From assembly GCA_964019415.1 (NCBI GenBank), contig OZ025876.1, positions 5,435,793 to 5,499,792 on the forward strand: a stretch of DNA of 64,000 bases, in the 5' to 3' direction. The translations under genes were made by a program, and so were the position numbers. The DNA is from Ianthella basta. Lineage: Eukaryota; Porifera; Demospongiae; Verongiida; Ianthellidae. The notes below the pieces were generated by a model. It was not told the origin of the DNA, searched no databases, and was given only the letters and a program-made list of their open reading frames with translations. Shown here in pieces: positions 48,916-63,759 of the stretch; the first letter of the stretch is position 1; the number at the start of each line of letters is the position of its first letter.

Positions 48916-51192
48916 ATGTCCCTTATAGAGAAATCCAGAAATCTCGCTCAGGATTATATCCGCTCCCACCAGCCTCAGTGTGCTGCTTTCTGGGCTGAGA
49001 AAGCCCTCACGCTCTCCAACGGTGACCCCAATGACACTGTTCTTCTTGCGCAAGCACTGTTTGAGTTGAAGCAATACAAGCGTGCCATTCACTTGCTGTC
49101 CAAAAGCGAAGTAGATGCGAAGACTGAGTTGTTCAGGTACCTAGTGGCAAAGTGCCATGCCGAGTGTGAGGAATGGTCTGAGGCCTTGGAAGCACTTGAG
49201 GGACCTTCTTGCACCAGCGACATGGAGACAACTCTGGAATCAGGGCAGTCAAAGGAACATGATGGAATGTCAGAGAATACTTGTCTCTTCTCTACGAGCA
49301 ATCTTGTGAGTGCCATACAGCTCCTCAAAGGATATGCAAACGAGGCACTGGGGAATGTGGAAGACGCCATGGACTGTTTCAAGGCATGTTTGGTTGGTGA
49401 CGTGTTCTGTGCTGAGGCTCTGCAGCGTTTGACCCACCACCAATACCTGACTCACCAGGAGGAAGTGGCCCTGCTCCAGTCCCTCCCTTTCGACGAGCAG
49501 TGCACTGAGGAGGAGGCAAAGATGCTGAGGTGGGCCGACCTGCTGTAAATAGTGCACTTCCCTATACCTGTGTGGGTGTGTGTACTCCATGGAGGCATTG
49601 TAAGCCAGCTGTGTTACTTTGGAGGTCCATGTGAAGGGGTGGGGAGGAGGAGGGAGGAGGAGGGGGGGCGAGATTAGTTCTCTTTATTAGTACACTGGCA
49701 GTTCTACAAAGGTGAAATTGTAATTTCAAACTGACCAATCAAACGTGCCACTCACCTACTTGACGACACTTTTGACTACTAACTTGTGGTAGATATGGAA
49801 TGATTGTTGTTTGCAGTAGTTGAATAGTGAGGAATCGTGAGCATAGAGATTCTGTCTGATGAGACTTATCTACTGTCGGTCCTTGGACTGGAGTGCTTCT
49901 GTTGGACTCTGCTGTGAATGTGCTCATGATTCCTAGTGTGTGTTTCATTGGTCAGTTTGAATTCCTAATTTCATGACTTTTTCATGAACCATCTTGAAGT
50001 CATCTGCATGTGTTTCAAATACACAATTTAATGTGTTCTTTGTAATCGCTATGTATTGCACCCTCTTCTGTATAGATACATGTACACCATGATGATGAAT
50101 GACAGCCGGTACGCCACGGCTGCCCCACCCCCCGAGCAGTGTCAACAACTGGTCGCCAGCCCTGATGTGCAGTGCATGAAAGCCAAGCAGTGTCTAGCGG
50201 CAATGGACATTGGGCCCTGCTTGGATATCACCAAGCATCTCCTTGCTAGCGACCCATATCACCTCAGTCTTTGTGAGACACACATCCAAGGGTGCCTTCT
50301 AGCAAAGAAGACTGAAGACCTGTATAGTACTGCACAGATGTTGGTGTCACTGTTCCCTCAACTCCCCCTCTCCTGGTTTGCAGTGGCTTGCTACTATCTC
50401 CTTCAGAGCAACCACAATCTAGCAAGAAAGTATCTGGAGAAAGTCCTGGCTCTGGATAAGTTGTACAGTCTGGCATGGATGGCCAGTGGGCTGTCCTTTA
50501 GTGAGAATGGTGAGTACGATCAGGCAATCACAGCATTCTCAACAGCAGCTCATGTGATGAAGGGCAGCCACCTCCCAGCCTTGTACCTTGCAAGGGAGTA
50601 CTACCACACCGGAGCAGGGGCTGTAGCCACACAGTTCCTGAAGCAGGCGGTGATCTCCCACCCCACCAGTCCGGCTGTTCTGCAGGAAGTAGCTGTCATG
50701 TTCTACGATGCAGAGCGCTATGATCATGCCCTCAAGTACCTGAAGCAGGCTGAAGCTAATCTACAAGGAATTGACCCGGAGACAACCATATCGGCGTGGG
50801 AGCCTATCTACAACAACTTGGGTCACACCTATCGTAAAATGGGTCATTTTGACATGGCAATTGAAGCACATTTCATGGCCCTGCGATCAAAGCCAAATGA
50901 AGCATCCACACACACAGCACTCGCTTTTGCATTCCTTCTCAAAGGAGACTTTGAACGATCGAGTGAGCATTGCTACAAGGCTCTTGGGTTTAACAGAAAG
51001 GATACAATGGCTATGAAGATCTTAGACAAAGCCACAGAGGAGACAGCAAACATGCCGTTGGTGATTCACTCCACTGTTGAGATTTTTCCTGCAGAAGACA
51101 ATTCTGACATAACAGAGGAAAGCATTTCCCCTAGAGGGGAGAGCTTTGGCAGACTGCATCTTCAACCACTAGAGCAATATCAACACAGCTAA
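48916..51192 (+). CDS. CDC16: CDC16 / APC6, TPR subunit of the anaphase-promoting complex
   Basis: TPR scaffold subunit of the APC/C ubiquitin ligase, which drives exit from mitosis. Exons 48916-49529 and 50076-51192 join in phase (AG/A, giving Arg) to 1,731 nt, 576 aa; human CDC16 is 620. The start MSLIEKSRNLAQDYIRSHQPQCAAFWAEKAL aligns end-to-end with the family N-terminus, so 48916 is preferred over an upstream in-frame ATG at 48859. Family landmarks: LPLSWFAVACYYL, YSLAWMASGLSFSENGEYDQAI, MKGSHLPALYLAREY, WEPIYNNLGHTYRKMGHFDMAI. The C-terminal ~50 residues are Ser/Glu-rich and divergent. One intron only, against 15 in neighbouring POC1. Confidence 0.93.
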
Positions 51193-51263
51193 CTGAACTT
51201 GCATAGTATGTGTATTAATACCAATCTGCATTCATTGAGTCATTTACATTATGTGCTATCTTA

Positions 51264-51269
51264 ATTAAA
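51264..51269 (+). terminator. Candidate CDC16 polyadenylation signal (ATTAAA)
   Basis: ATTAAA about 70 bp after the stop codon, followed by AT-rich sequence. CDC16 runs convergently toward the H2B copy at 51451, leaving ~260 bp for both 3' ends. Confidence 0.45.
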
Positions 51270-51402
51270 TACACCATAGATTTCTGTATCTTGTAAATAC
51301 ACACGTCAATCATAGATGCAGTTGCACAAAATGATGACAATCACTTTAATACAGTTTCACATGCAGTCACAAAGAAATGGCGAAATCTCAATGGATTGTG
51401 GT

Positions 51403-51418
51403 GGCTTTTAGAAAAGCC
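51403..51418 (-). terminator. Histone 3' stem-loop of H2B copy 2
   Basis: Minus strand GGCTTTTCTAAAAGCC then ACCAC, same hairpin as in copy 1. Confidence 0.92.
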
Positions 51419-51450
51419 GTTTGTAAAAAGAGTGTTCACAGTTAGGCAGT

Positions 51451-51828
51451 TTACTTGCTGCTTGTGTACTTGGTCACAGCCTTGGTCCCCTCAGAGACGG
51501 CGTGCTTGGCCAGCTCGCCCGGCAGGAGGAGACGGACTGCGGTCTGGATCTCCCGGCTGGTGATGGTCGACTTCTTGTTGTACTGGGCAAGGCGAGAGGC
51601 TTCAGCAGCGATCTTCTCAAAGATGTCGTTCACGAACGAGTTCATGATGCTCATGGCCTTGCTGGAGATGCCAGTCTCGGGGTGCACCTGCTTCAGCACC
51701 TTGTAGATGTAGACGGAGTAGGTCTCCTTCCTGGTCTTTCTCCTCTTCTTCTTCTCCCCGGCGACCTTGGGGGCCTTGACAGCGGCGGCCTTCTTCTGGC
51801 CCTTGGCAGCAGCAACCTTGCCTGGCAT
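51451..51828 (-). CDS. Histone H2B, copy 2
   Basis: 125 aa, same protein as copy 1 (35000-35377), intronless, on the opposite strand. Nucleotide differences from copy 1 are few and silent (e.g. cytosine/thymine changes at third positions). It pairs divergently with H2A at 52159 and converges on CDC16. Identity at protein level with diverged flanks fits either recent duplication or continuing gene conversion. Confidence 0.97.
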   Translation of the reverse strand: MPGKVAAAKGQKKAAAVKAPKVAGEKKKRRKTRKETYSVYIYKVLKQVHPETGISSKAMSIMNSFVNDIFEKIAAEASRLAQYNKKSTITSREIQTAVRLLLPGELAKHAVSEGTKAVTKYTSSK

Positions 51829-52158
51829 GACGAACAGATGAAAAGCAGCAAAAACGCAGTGAGAACCTGAACAGATTTGCAGATGTGCAGAGCTAGGGGC
51901 GGTTTCTTTTATGTGAAGGCGCGAAGGGATACGGTTGTGTAGAAAGAATACTTGTTAGCCAATGAAATTTGAGTATTGTTGATCGGACCGCTGTGTAGAA
52001 TGGAGTGGACCGTGGTGTAGATCAATGATGGATTTGATTGGCTGATCATCTCAGCAGGTTACCCTTGGAGATACCATAAGGCGGGAAGTCATCCCGCTCT
52101 CCTCATTGCACTTGCAACTTGCAGACTTTCTTTGCAGAAGGAGAAAACAAACCCGAAG
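51829..52158. promoter_or_regulatory. Bidirectional H2A/H2B promoter, copy 2
   Basis: Close copy of 34660-34999 in reverse, with the CCAAT motifs and the CTTTTATGTG (TATA-like on the H2B strand, near 51906) retained. A short indel lies close to the H2A start, where one CTGCAAG/TTGCAAG element differs between copies. Confidence 0.68.
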
Positions 52159-52542
52159 ATGAGTGGACGTGGAAAAGGAGGCAAGGCTCGCGCCAAGGCC
52201 AAGAGTCGCTCTGCCCGTGCTGGACTGGCCTTCCCCGTCGGCCGTGTCCACAGGATGCTGAGGAACGGCCACTACAGCGAGAGGGTCGGAGCAGGAGCGC
52301 CCGTCTACTTGGCTGCAGTGATGGAGTACCTCACAGCTGAGATCCTTGAGCTGGCTGGTAACGCCGCTCGTGACAACAAGAAGCAGAGGATCAACCCCCG
52401 TCACCTGCAGTTGGCCATCAGGAACGATGAAGAGTTGAACAAGCTCCTGGCCGGAGTGACCATCGCTCAAGGTGGCGTCCTTCCCAACATCCAGGCCGTC
52501 CTCCTCCCCAAGAAGTCAGGAGGCAAGGCAGCTCAGGAGTAA
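52159..52542 (+). CDS. Histone H2A, copy 2
   Basis: 127 aa, identical in protein to copy 1. The true start is MSGRGKGGK at 52159; an in-frame ATG nine codons upstream lies in the 5' UTR and is absent from known H2A N-termini. Stem-loop follows at 52565-52580. Confidence 0.97.
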   Translation: MSGRGKGGKARAKAKSRSARAGLAFPVGRVHRMLRNGHYSERVGAGAPVYLAAVMEYLTAEILELAGNAARDNKKQRINPRHLQLAIRNDEELNKLLAGVTIAQGGVLPNIQAVLLPKKSGGKAAQE

Positions 52543-52564
52543 ATGACACAAACACTGTACAAAC

Positions 52565-52580
52565 GGCTTTTCTAAAAGCC
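52565..52580 (+). terminator. Histone 3' stem-loop of H2A copy 2
   Basis: GGCTTTTCTAAAAGCC then ACCAC, 22 nt after the stop. Confidence 0.92.
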
Positions 52581-52832
52581 ACCACACTCAAAAGAGAGCA
52601 CCAAGTACCTCTGAACGAGGTACACTGTCGTGTTCGGCAGTCTAGAGGTACTGTGTAGTGTGCAGGAGAGGGCAGGGTTGATGTGTGAAGGCAGCTAGTA
52701 TAGCCATTAGGGGTAGTGGTTTGAATGCTTCCTGACCCAATTCATCCTGAATATGCACTAACACATTCACTTTGTTTTCAAAGAATGGCATTCCACCACA
52801 TGCACATTGACACTATGCAGTCATGATTGATA

Positions 52833-53055
52833 TCAGTTGGATGCTGATTTCTGTATTCTGTCAAGGCAATGCTCTAATCCATGATGTTTCATAAAGGCCT
52901 GCAATCTAGCTTGTTTCCTCTCCTCCAAATCTTCAAGCTCACGATCACTGGAAGCAAAACTACTATCAGTGGTTGTGTCTGTATCTGACTCATCCACTGA
53001 GGTTGGGATGATTTTGGGGTAAGCCAGACTGTACAGTTCAGACAGCAAAGTTAGT
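52833..53055 (-). pseudogene. MRPS22 last-exon fragment (duplicated, 5'-truncated)
   Basis: Encodes SELYSLAYPKIIPTSVDE onward to the same C-terminus and stop as MRPS22 exon 5, with two visible substitutions near the start (G to A, E to K). Homology stops inside the exon (at about TCACTAACTTT), so the splice acceptor and all earlier exons are missing. The frame is still open, as expected if the copy is young. An open frame running on upstream to 53120 is unrelated sequence. Confidence 0.9.
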
Positions 53056-53773
53056 GAAAATGTCATAAATATTATTGAAGACAGAAGACATTCACACTCC
53101 AGATAGAGCAATATGTTCATGGTTCATGATGACACAGGAAAACATACTTCGAGTTTGGAGCCTTCTTTCTCCACCTGTCTTGCTGTACGTCCCTGTTTCC
53201 TTTGCTGTGAGCAAGAGTCTTTTGTGACAGTATGTGAATTAATGGCCACAATATGCTGTGCACAAACTGATCACACAGCGTGTGCATGCATGAATGGTGC
53301 ATAAAAATTGACAAAGTATGACTGAACACCACCGTTTTGCTATTCCCTTCAGCGTACTTATTATGCATTACTATAATCAGACTGGCTAAATCATTACCAG
53401 GTATTCCATATGGCTTAGTATATATGCATGCAGTCTCCAACTGCAGTTTCTCGCTCACTGCAAGCTTATAGGGCTGCCAATTGAGCACTTACTTACTGTA
53501 TGTATGCCATGTTTATAGCTAGCCCATGCATCTTCCCATACTGTATAAATTCTTACACTACGAAACAATGCAAATAAGAATACACCATAATAATATTAAT
53601 CCATAACAGCACACAAGTGTGTCTCACTACATCCTCACTTAGCTTACATAATACATAACTGCTGTGTATGAACTGTACAGGATGTGTAACCGATGGATCG
53701 TTACATAAAAATGGGCTTTAGAGTCAATTACTAGCTAGCTGTGTCTGCAAGACGCCATGCACTGACAGCGCCG
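53056..53773. other. Intergenic, 3' flank of Rap1
   Basis: About 720 bp, AT-rich on the right half, without a recognisable exon. It should include the Rap1 3' UTR (minus strand). Overlapping frames on both strands here have no conserved motif. Confidence 0.45.
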
Positions 53774-58506
<4,733 letters not shown>

Positions 58507-58829
58507 GTTGTCTTGTTCGAGACTTCACCTGTGCGGCAGTGTAGAGAGATGCGGTCATTCACGCGCAGTTGAACACTGAACTACTTGCGATAGATATACA
58601 AGCTGCTAAGGATGAATCTAGGCACAGTTCCATGCCAAGGCGCATCCAACAGTGCCCCTACCTTGGATCGCGAAAGAGAGACCTTTTCGGAGGCGTGCTT
58701 TGACCAGAACAATTTATACGCGAAAGGGGTAGACGGCAGGGGACGTAGCTAAAAATAGCAACACGAGTTAAAAATAGTAGCAACGCCGTATTTCGATTGT
58801 AAAATCGCCTTATATGGGAATATCGAACT
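58507..58829. promoter_or_regulatory. Rap1 upstream region
   Basis: About 320 bp that should hold the Rap1 5' UTR and promoter. GC content is moderate with several CpG, and no TATA box is obvious. Confidence 0.35.
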
Positions 58830-58849
58830 CTTTATGCTCAGGGTACAGC

Positions 58850-60500
58850 TACAGGATACTACCTTTCAATACGGACATGTGTATAATGAGAACACCTTAC
58901 AAATCAGGCAGACATGCTTGGGATGGCCCAGATGTTCTCATTCAAGGCTGGGTGTCATTAACAGGTTCATTGCTAGCCTCATCCCCAGCGTTGACGTTAT
59001 GCACATACTCCGGCCGGAGGGTCTGGGAACAAGACTAGTTCATGGTATGGCATACTTCATGTGCTGCACCAATTTAAATTGACAACAGTTCATGCAGGGG
59101 GATAGCTAGACTTGGGACAATTTGTGGAATCGTTGACATAAACGGACTCCAGAACTGCCCTACACTCAGGGACAACTACTTGCCTGCTCGCACATATCAA
59201 AAATGTATGGCACAAATGGCTATTCACATAATGAATTTGAATACAGCTGGGCTTGCTCCTATTCACACAATGCACAGGTGCCATTAGAAAGGAATTATTA
59301 GAACTATATTTACATGTAGCTAGCTAAACATTGCCAAGAGAACAGTGTACAAGTAATGCATAGCTAAAAGTAGCTAGGTATAAAGGTAATTCGGTTGTGA
59401 GGAGTTACATAGCAGATCTAGAATCAGTCAATCATTTGCAACTGATTGCTGGATGATTAGGCTTTGTAGGCTTGTGTCACCCAAAACACTATACCCACGC
59501 CCACTTCACACCCACTATCATACTTCATGCCTGAAATTACCCGTGCCGCAATAAAGGGTGCTCTGTTCACCTCTGGAAGCACTCCACTAAGTGTTTCTAC
59601 ACCAATAATCACAGTTACAGACAGTAACAACAACTTGAAAATAAACAACTACCAATGTTTTAGCAAATCGAATGAACATTAATGACAAATAGACACATTT
59701 TAACTATAGCTACATATGTACATTACATACAAGAGGGAAATGATGAGTTCATATGATCATACAGTGATGAAATTTGCTGGGGGATTATACAGTATTGGTA
59801 TCGACATTAGATCTCTCAACGACACAGTTGGCATTTCTCACGACTCCCAAAGTGATGGCAGTTCCAATGCCACAAATACCAAGAATGGTAGCCAGTGATA
59901 CAAAGTAAACAACAGTGAATAGCTGAGAGAACCCCTCGTGCCTCTCAAAGAACGAAACATTCCTTCTTGCACACCACTTCCACAGGAAGAAGGCTGGAAT
60001 TCCCACCACGGCGCACAGTCCAAGACCTCCAAAGAGCACGCCAGTGGGTGCTTCTAACTGGCCAATCTGATCTTCCCCTTGTGCATTTCTCCTGCATGTC
60101 TGATGAGTGGAGTTGTAGTCCACATACACCCAACATCCAGTGGACAAACGGCAATAGTCAGTTCCGATTAAGACAAACTGTCTCTCGAAACACAAGTTGC
60201 ACACACATTGGCCCGATCTACACGCCAAAACGCTTTCTATGAATGGCCTGTATGCCGTAGTAATGTCTGATGAGTAGCAGTCCGCTTGATGGGAGCACTG
60301 AGGGTGACAAACGTCCAATAAACACATGAAACACAGGGCTAAAAAGATGAACCACTTTACGGCCATCTTCTTCGTTGTTGTTGCTTAATTGTGCACGTGA
60401 CTGGGGAAAAGTCCTTCTATTTTTAGTAACCAGTGCAGACCCTAATGTGTAGTTCGTCTGTGCCCATTCAGATGCTCGTACCTGTATCGCTAGTAGTGGA
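58850..60500. repeat. Tandem duplication unit, copy 1
   Basis: Direct repeat of 60620-63760. Shared blocks: 58886-59095 with 60630-60910, 59120-59260 with 60940-61070, 59330-59480 with 61080-61144 plus 62305-62400, then the gene at 59785 with 63038, and the upstream flank to about 60470. This copy lacks the two insertions seen in copy 2. Confidence 0.85.
59785..60366 (-). CDS. Cys-rich secreted-domain membrane protein, paralog 1, unknown family
   Basis: 193 aa, intronless as seen. A hydrophobic N-terminal stretch (about residues 5-20) reads as a signal peptide. A Cys-rich ectodomain follows (CSHQADCYSS, CRSGQCVCNLCFERQ, CRLSTGCWVYVDYNSTHQTC) with at least ten Cys and one N-glycosylation site (NST). 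Then come hydrophobic segments at about 108-130 (GVLFGGLGLCAVVGIPAFFLW) and 148-172 (FTVVYFVSLATILGICGIGTA), separated by a basic loop (KWCARRN). So it is probably a two-pass membrane protein with an extracellular knob. I do not recognise the family. The close paralog at 63038 supports real coding: differences keep the frame and all cysteines. Confidence 0.7.
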   Translation of the reverse strand: MAVKWFIFLALCFMCLLDVCHPQCSHQADCYSSDITTAYRPFIESVLACRSGQCVCNLCFERQFVLIGTDYCRLSTGCWVYVDYNSTHQTCRRNAQGEDQIGQLEAPTGVLFGGLGLCAVVGIPAFFLWKWCARRNVSFFERHEGFSQLFTVVYFVSLATILGICGIGTAITLGVVRNANCVVERSNVDTNTV

Positions 60501-61144
60501 CGTGACTAAGGGAAACGGGCATGTATAATTATTCGGACGACGTTACGTCGTAGTCTCTCGTCCCCGGGCCGACCCAACCATAGGGAGAGGTAGAGGCTTG
60601 CGAGGGAAGGGAGGGGCTGGGAACGAGACAGTGTATGAGGACACCTCGCAAATCAGACAGACGTGTTTGGGATAGTTTGGGATGGCCTAGATGTTCGCAA
60701 TACAATGTTAGTTTTGTGCACATCTCTTTGTTGGACAAAAGGAAGTCGTTAGGGTGCTGTCCTGACATTCAAGCCTGGGCGTCATTAACAGGTCCATTGT
60801 TAGTCTCATCCCCAGACCTTATGCATGTTGTCCGGAGGGTCTGGGAACAAGACTACTTCATGGTATGAAATACTCCACATGCTGCACCAATTTAAGCTGA
60901 CAACAGTTCATACAGAGGGAGAGGGGGAAATTTAGTAGAAACATTGACATAAATGGACTCCAGAACATGTCCTAAACTCATGGGGCAACTGTTTGCCTGC
61001 TTGCACAAAATCAATAATGCATGGCACAAATGGCTATTCACATAATGAAGTTGAATACAGCTGTATACGATCATATACACATGCAGCCAACATTGCCAAG
61101 GGGACGGTGCTCAAGTAATGCATAGCTAAAGGTAGCTAGGTATA

Positions 61145-62304
61145 GACCACTTGCATAATGACGTCACGAAACGTCATGATGTTGCGCAATGCCGGAAATG
61201 TTGGCAAAAGCTGTTCCACGGCAATGTTCGCTGAACGATTTTCGAGTTCTTTGACCCTCTGGTGGAGGGCGTGCGACCTGTGTTGAGGCTTGAAACGTGG
61301 AATGTCGATGCAGAGAAGCTGGATGGCAACAATCAGTAGATCTAAGCCACTTTGTAAGGAACATTCTCCAGAGGCGGCGTGAGACGAGGCGAAGCTACTT
61401 GACGGGTTCCCAAGTCGCTGGGAGCGCGAATGCTAGCTGAAACACGGCGGAAAGGACAGATGACAATAGCTCTGCTATAATGATGGCTTCGATGGTCGCC
61501 AACCTGCCGATTCCTTCTGAAATTTGTGCGTACTCTGGGGAGGGACTCCCTTCGGTGTAATAAACATGCCATCACCATGGGCGCTTGCTGTGCACAAGTA
61601 CATATTCTAGGAAACCCCCTGCACACGTGCAAGCTGTATACTGTTGTACAGTGTAGCAGGAGTGTAGCTATAGTAGTAGCTGTACTGCTCCTTCAGGCTT
61701 GCGAATGACTGTAGTGATGTAGTCATTGATATGCCTTCATTGTTATGTGCAGGCTATTCATGCTCAGTGCATGTTTGACTGGCATGTATTCGGAATGCAG
61801 GGTTGTGCTTCATTGTGATTGCAGCAGTTACCAAGCTGCTGCAATCATACGGGTGTTATCCATTATATACACTGGAGCACATACGTATATCATGAAACCA
61901 GAGTGGTATACGTAGCTAGCCATTCTACTCCGTCACGCACTGAGTCGCGGCAGTACACCTCCTGCGTGCAAGGACTACAGTCATCAACTACTTTCCTACC
62001 TCCACTTGTCGTTAAAACACCTCCAGAGCGACCTACAGTCCAAGGAAGACAGGCTTTGGACACTTTCCTCAACAATTCCTAGAGCACCTCTCTAGGTGAA
62101 GTCCCTAATGAGGCCTGGAGTATCACTTATCGTGTGCGCTGTCTTCGTTTGTGGTCGTCAACACAATATCTAGCCACTCAGAGCTCCCTTGACGCCGAAA
62201 AAGTACAAAAGCAGCTTATGCCCTATACGCGTAATGTTCTTTTTGCCAACAGTAAAAAACGCGCGAACGACGCGCGAAGCTGTGACGTCATTATGCAAGT
62301 GGTC
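61145..62304. mobile_element. Non-autonomous-looking DNA transposon, 1,160 bp, 23-bp perfect TIRs
   Basis: The ends are exact inverted repeats of 23 bp (starting GACCACTTGCATAATGACGT at 61145; its complement ends at 62304). They are flanked by TATA at 61141-61144 and 62305-62308. The paralogous unit has a single TATA at 59379-59382 with matching flanks and no insert, which shows the insertion and a 4-bp (or TA-centred) target duplication. Inside are only short overlapping minus-strand frames (61164-61364 and 61342-61632) and a plus-strand frame (61819-62082), none with a transposase motif I can recognise. Superfamily not assigned. Confidence 0.85.
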
Positions 62305-62540
62305 TATAAAGGCAATTTGGTTGTGAGGAGTTACATAGCAGATCTAGAATCAATCATTTGCAACTGATTGCTGGATGATTAGGCCTTGTAGGCTTGTGTC
62401 ACCCAAAACACTAGCTACACCCATGCCCACCTTACACCCACCATCACCCACTTATCATACTTTGTGCCTGAAATTACCCGCGCCACAATAAAGGGTGCTC
62501 TGGTCACCTCTGGCAGCACTCCACTAAGTGTTTCTATACC

Positions 62541-62891
62541 ATGCAATAATTACAGTTGCCATTCAGCGAGGGAATGTGGCGTCAGTGTTGGGTAGCTACA
62601 GCACATGAGATTGATGCTTTCATTTGATTTTCTTTACTTTGACTCTGCAGAACACGGCACTGCTTAGGAGGCTGCATAGGTGTAGTGTTTTGTTCATTTA
62701 AAATTTTAAATTTACTGTAAATTTAGTTTTAATTAAAATTTTAGTTATTCTGATCTATTACAGTAGCAATTTCTGTCAGATTTATTGTATAAAAGTGTAC
62801 TTACTGTTACATGTACAATGACAAAAAGTTTTCTATTAATATAACAGTTTTCAGCTAAAAAATATCTACAGAATGAATTAATTTTATTGGA
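62541..62891. mobile_element. ~350 bp insertion in duplicated unit 2
   Basis: Relative to copy 1, where CTACACC runs straight into AATAATCACAGTTAC (near 59600-59620), copy 2 has ~350 extra bases. The left end carries AATAATTACAGTTGC and the right junction AATAATCACAGTTAC, an imperfect flanking repeat. The inside has an AT-rich palindromic stretch (about 62696-62745). Insertion is more likely than deletion, but the type is unclear. Confidence 0.55.
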
Positions 62892-63037
62892 AATAATCAC
62901 AGTTACAGACAGTAACATCAACTTGGAAATAAACAACTAAAAATGTTATAGTGGTGAACACCAATGACAAATAGATACACTTTAACTACTTATGCACATT
63001 ACATACAAGAGGGAAACATAATTATGTGTCTATATGA

Positions 63038-63637
63038 TCATACAGGGAAGACAGTTATTGGTGGAGATACAGTATTGGTATCAACATCAGATCTTTCAAC
63101 GACACAGTTGGCATTTCTCACTGCTCCCAAAGTGATGGCAGTACCAATGCCACAAATACCGAGAATGGTAGCCAGTGATACAAAGTAAACAACAGTGAAC
63201 ATCCGAGAGAACTCCTCGTGCCTCTCAAAGAACGAAACATTCCTTCTTGCACACCACTTCCACAGGAAGAAGGCTGGAATTCCCACCATGGCGCACAGTC
63301 CAAGACCTCCAAAGAGCACGCCAGTGGGTGCTTCTAGCTGGTTAATCTGATCTTCCCCTTGTACATTCCTCCTGCATGTCAGATGAGTGGAGTTGTAGTA
63401 CACATACACCCAACACCCAGTGGACAAACGGCAATAACCGACCAACTGTCTCTCGAAACACAAGTTGCACACACATTGGCCTGATCTACACGCCAATACG
63501 CTTTCTATGAATGGCCTGTACGCCGTAGTAATGTCTGATGAGTAGCAGTCCGCTTGATGGGAGCACTGAGGGTGACAAACGTCCAATAAACACAGGAAAC
63601 ACAGGCCAGCTAAAAAGCTGTACCACTTGACGGCCAT
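63038..63637 (-). CDS. Cys-rich secreted-domain membrane protein, paralog 2, unknown family
   Basis: 199 aa, paralog of the gene at 59785. Same layout: signal peptide, Cys-rich ectodomain with one NST sequon, two hydrophobic segments and a short tail. Relative to paralog 1 it has lost a few residues after CFERQ (FVLIGTD to LVG) and has a different, slightly longer C-terminus (SPPITVFPV). All ectodomain Cys are kept. Substitutions are mostly conservative, which suggests both copies are under selection or the duplication is recent. The 5' flank to about 63740 is also shared. Confidence 0.7.
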   Translation of the reverse strand: MAVKWYSFLAGLCFLCLLDVCHPQCSHQADCYSSDITTAYRPFIESVLACRSGQCVCNLCFERQLVGYCRLSTGCWVYVYYNSTHLTCRRNVQGEDQINQLEAPTGVLFGGLGLCAMVGIPAFFLWKWCARRNVSFFERHEEFSRMFTVVYFVSLATILGICGIGTAITLGAVRNANCVVERSDVDTNTVSPPITVFPV

Positions 63638-63759
63638 TTTTCGCTGTTGCTTAGTAGTGCACGTGACTGGGGAAAAGCCCTTCTATTTTTAGTAACCAGT
63701 GCAGACCCTAATGTGTAGTTTGTCTGTGCCCATTCTCTGCCGGTATACACTCTGCGACT

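Larger units (their letters stand above)
51370..53055 (-). repeat. Right arm of ~1.7 kb inverted duplication
   Basis: Reverse-complement copy of 33752-35458: H2B, H2A, their stem-loops, shared promoter and the end of the last MRPS22 exon in reversed order. Small indels separate the arms in non-coding parts, while the two histone proteins are identical. Confidence 0.88.

Noticed and set aside
53056..53120. Upstream extension of the MRPS22 fragment as a real short gene
   Set aside because: The added residues are not related to MRPS22 and there is no acceptor or conserved start; it is read-through from the duplicated exon.
59457..59648. 63-aa minus-strand frame beside paralog 1
   Set aside because: The equivalent sequence in copy 2 is broken by the ~350 bp insert and frame changes, so there is no sign of selection for coding.
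61164..61632. Possible transposase remnant inside the TIR element
   Set aside because: The frames are short, Arg/Ser-rich and show no catalytic or zinc-finger pattern I can name; only the element's ends and target site are supported.
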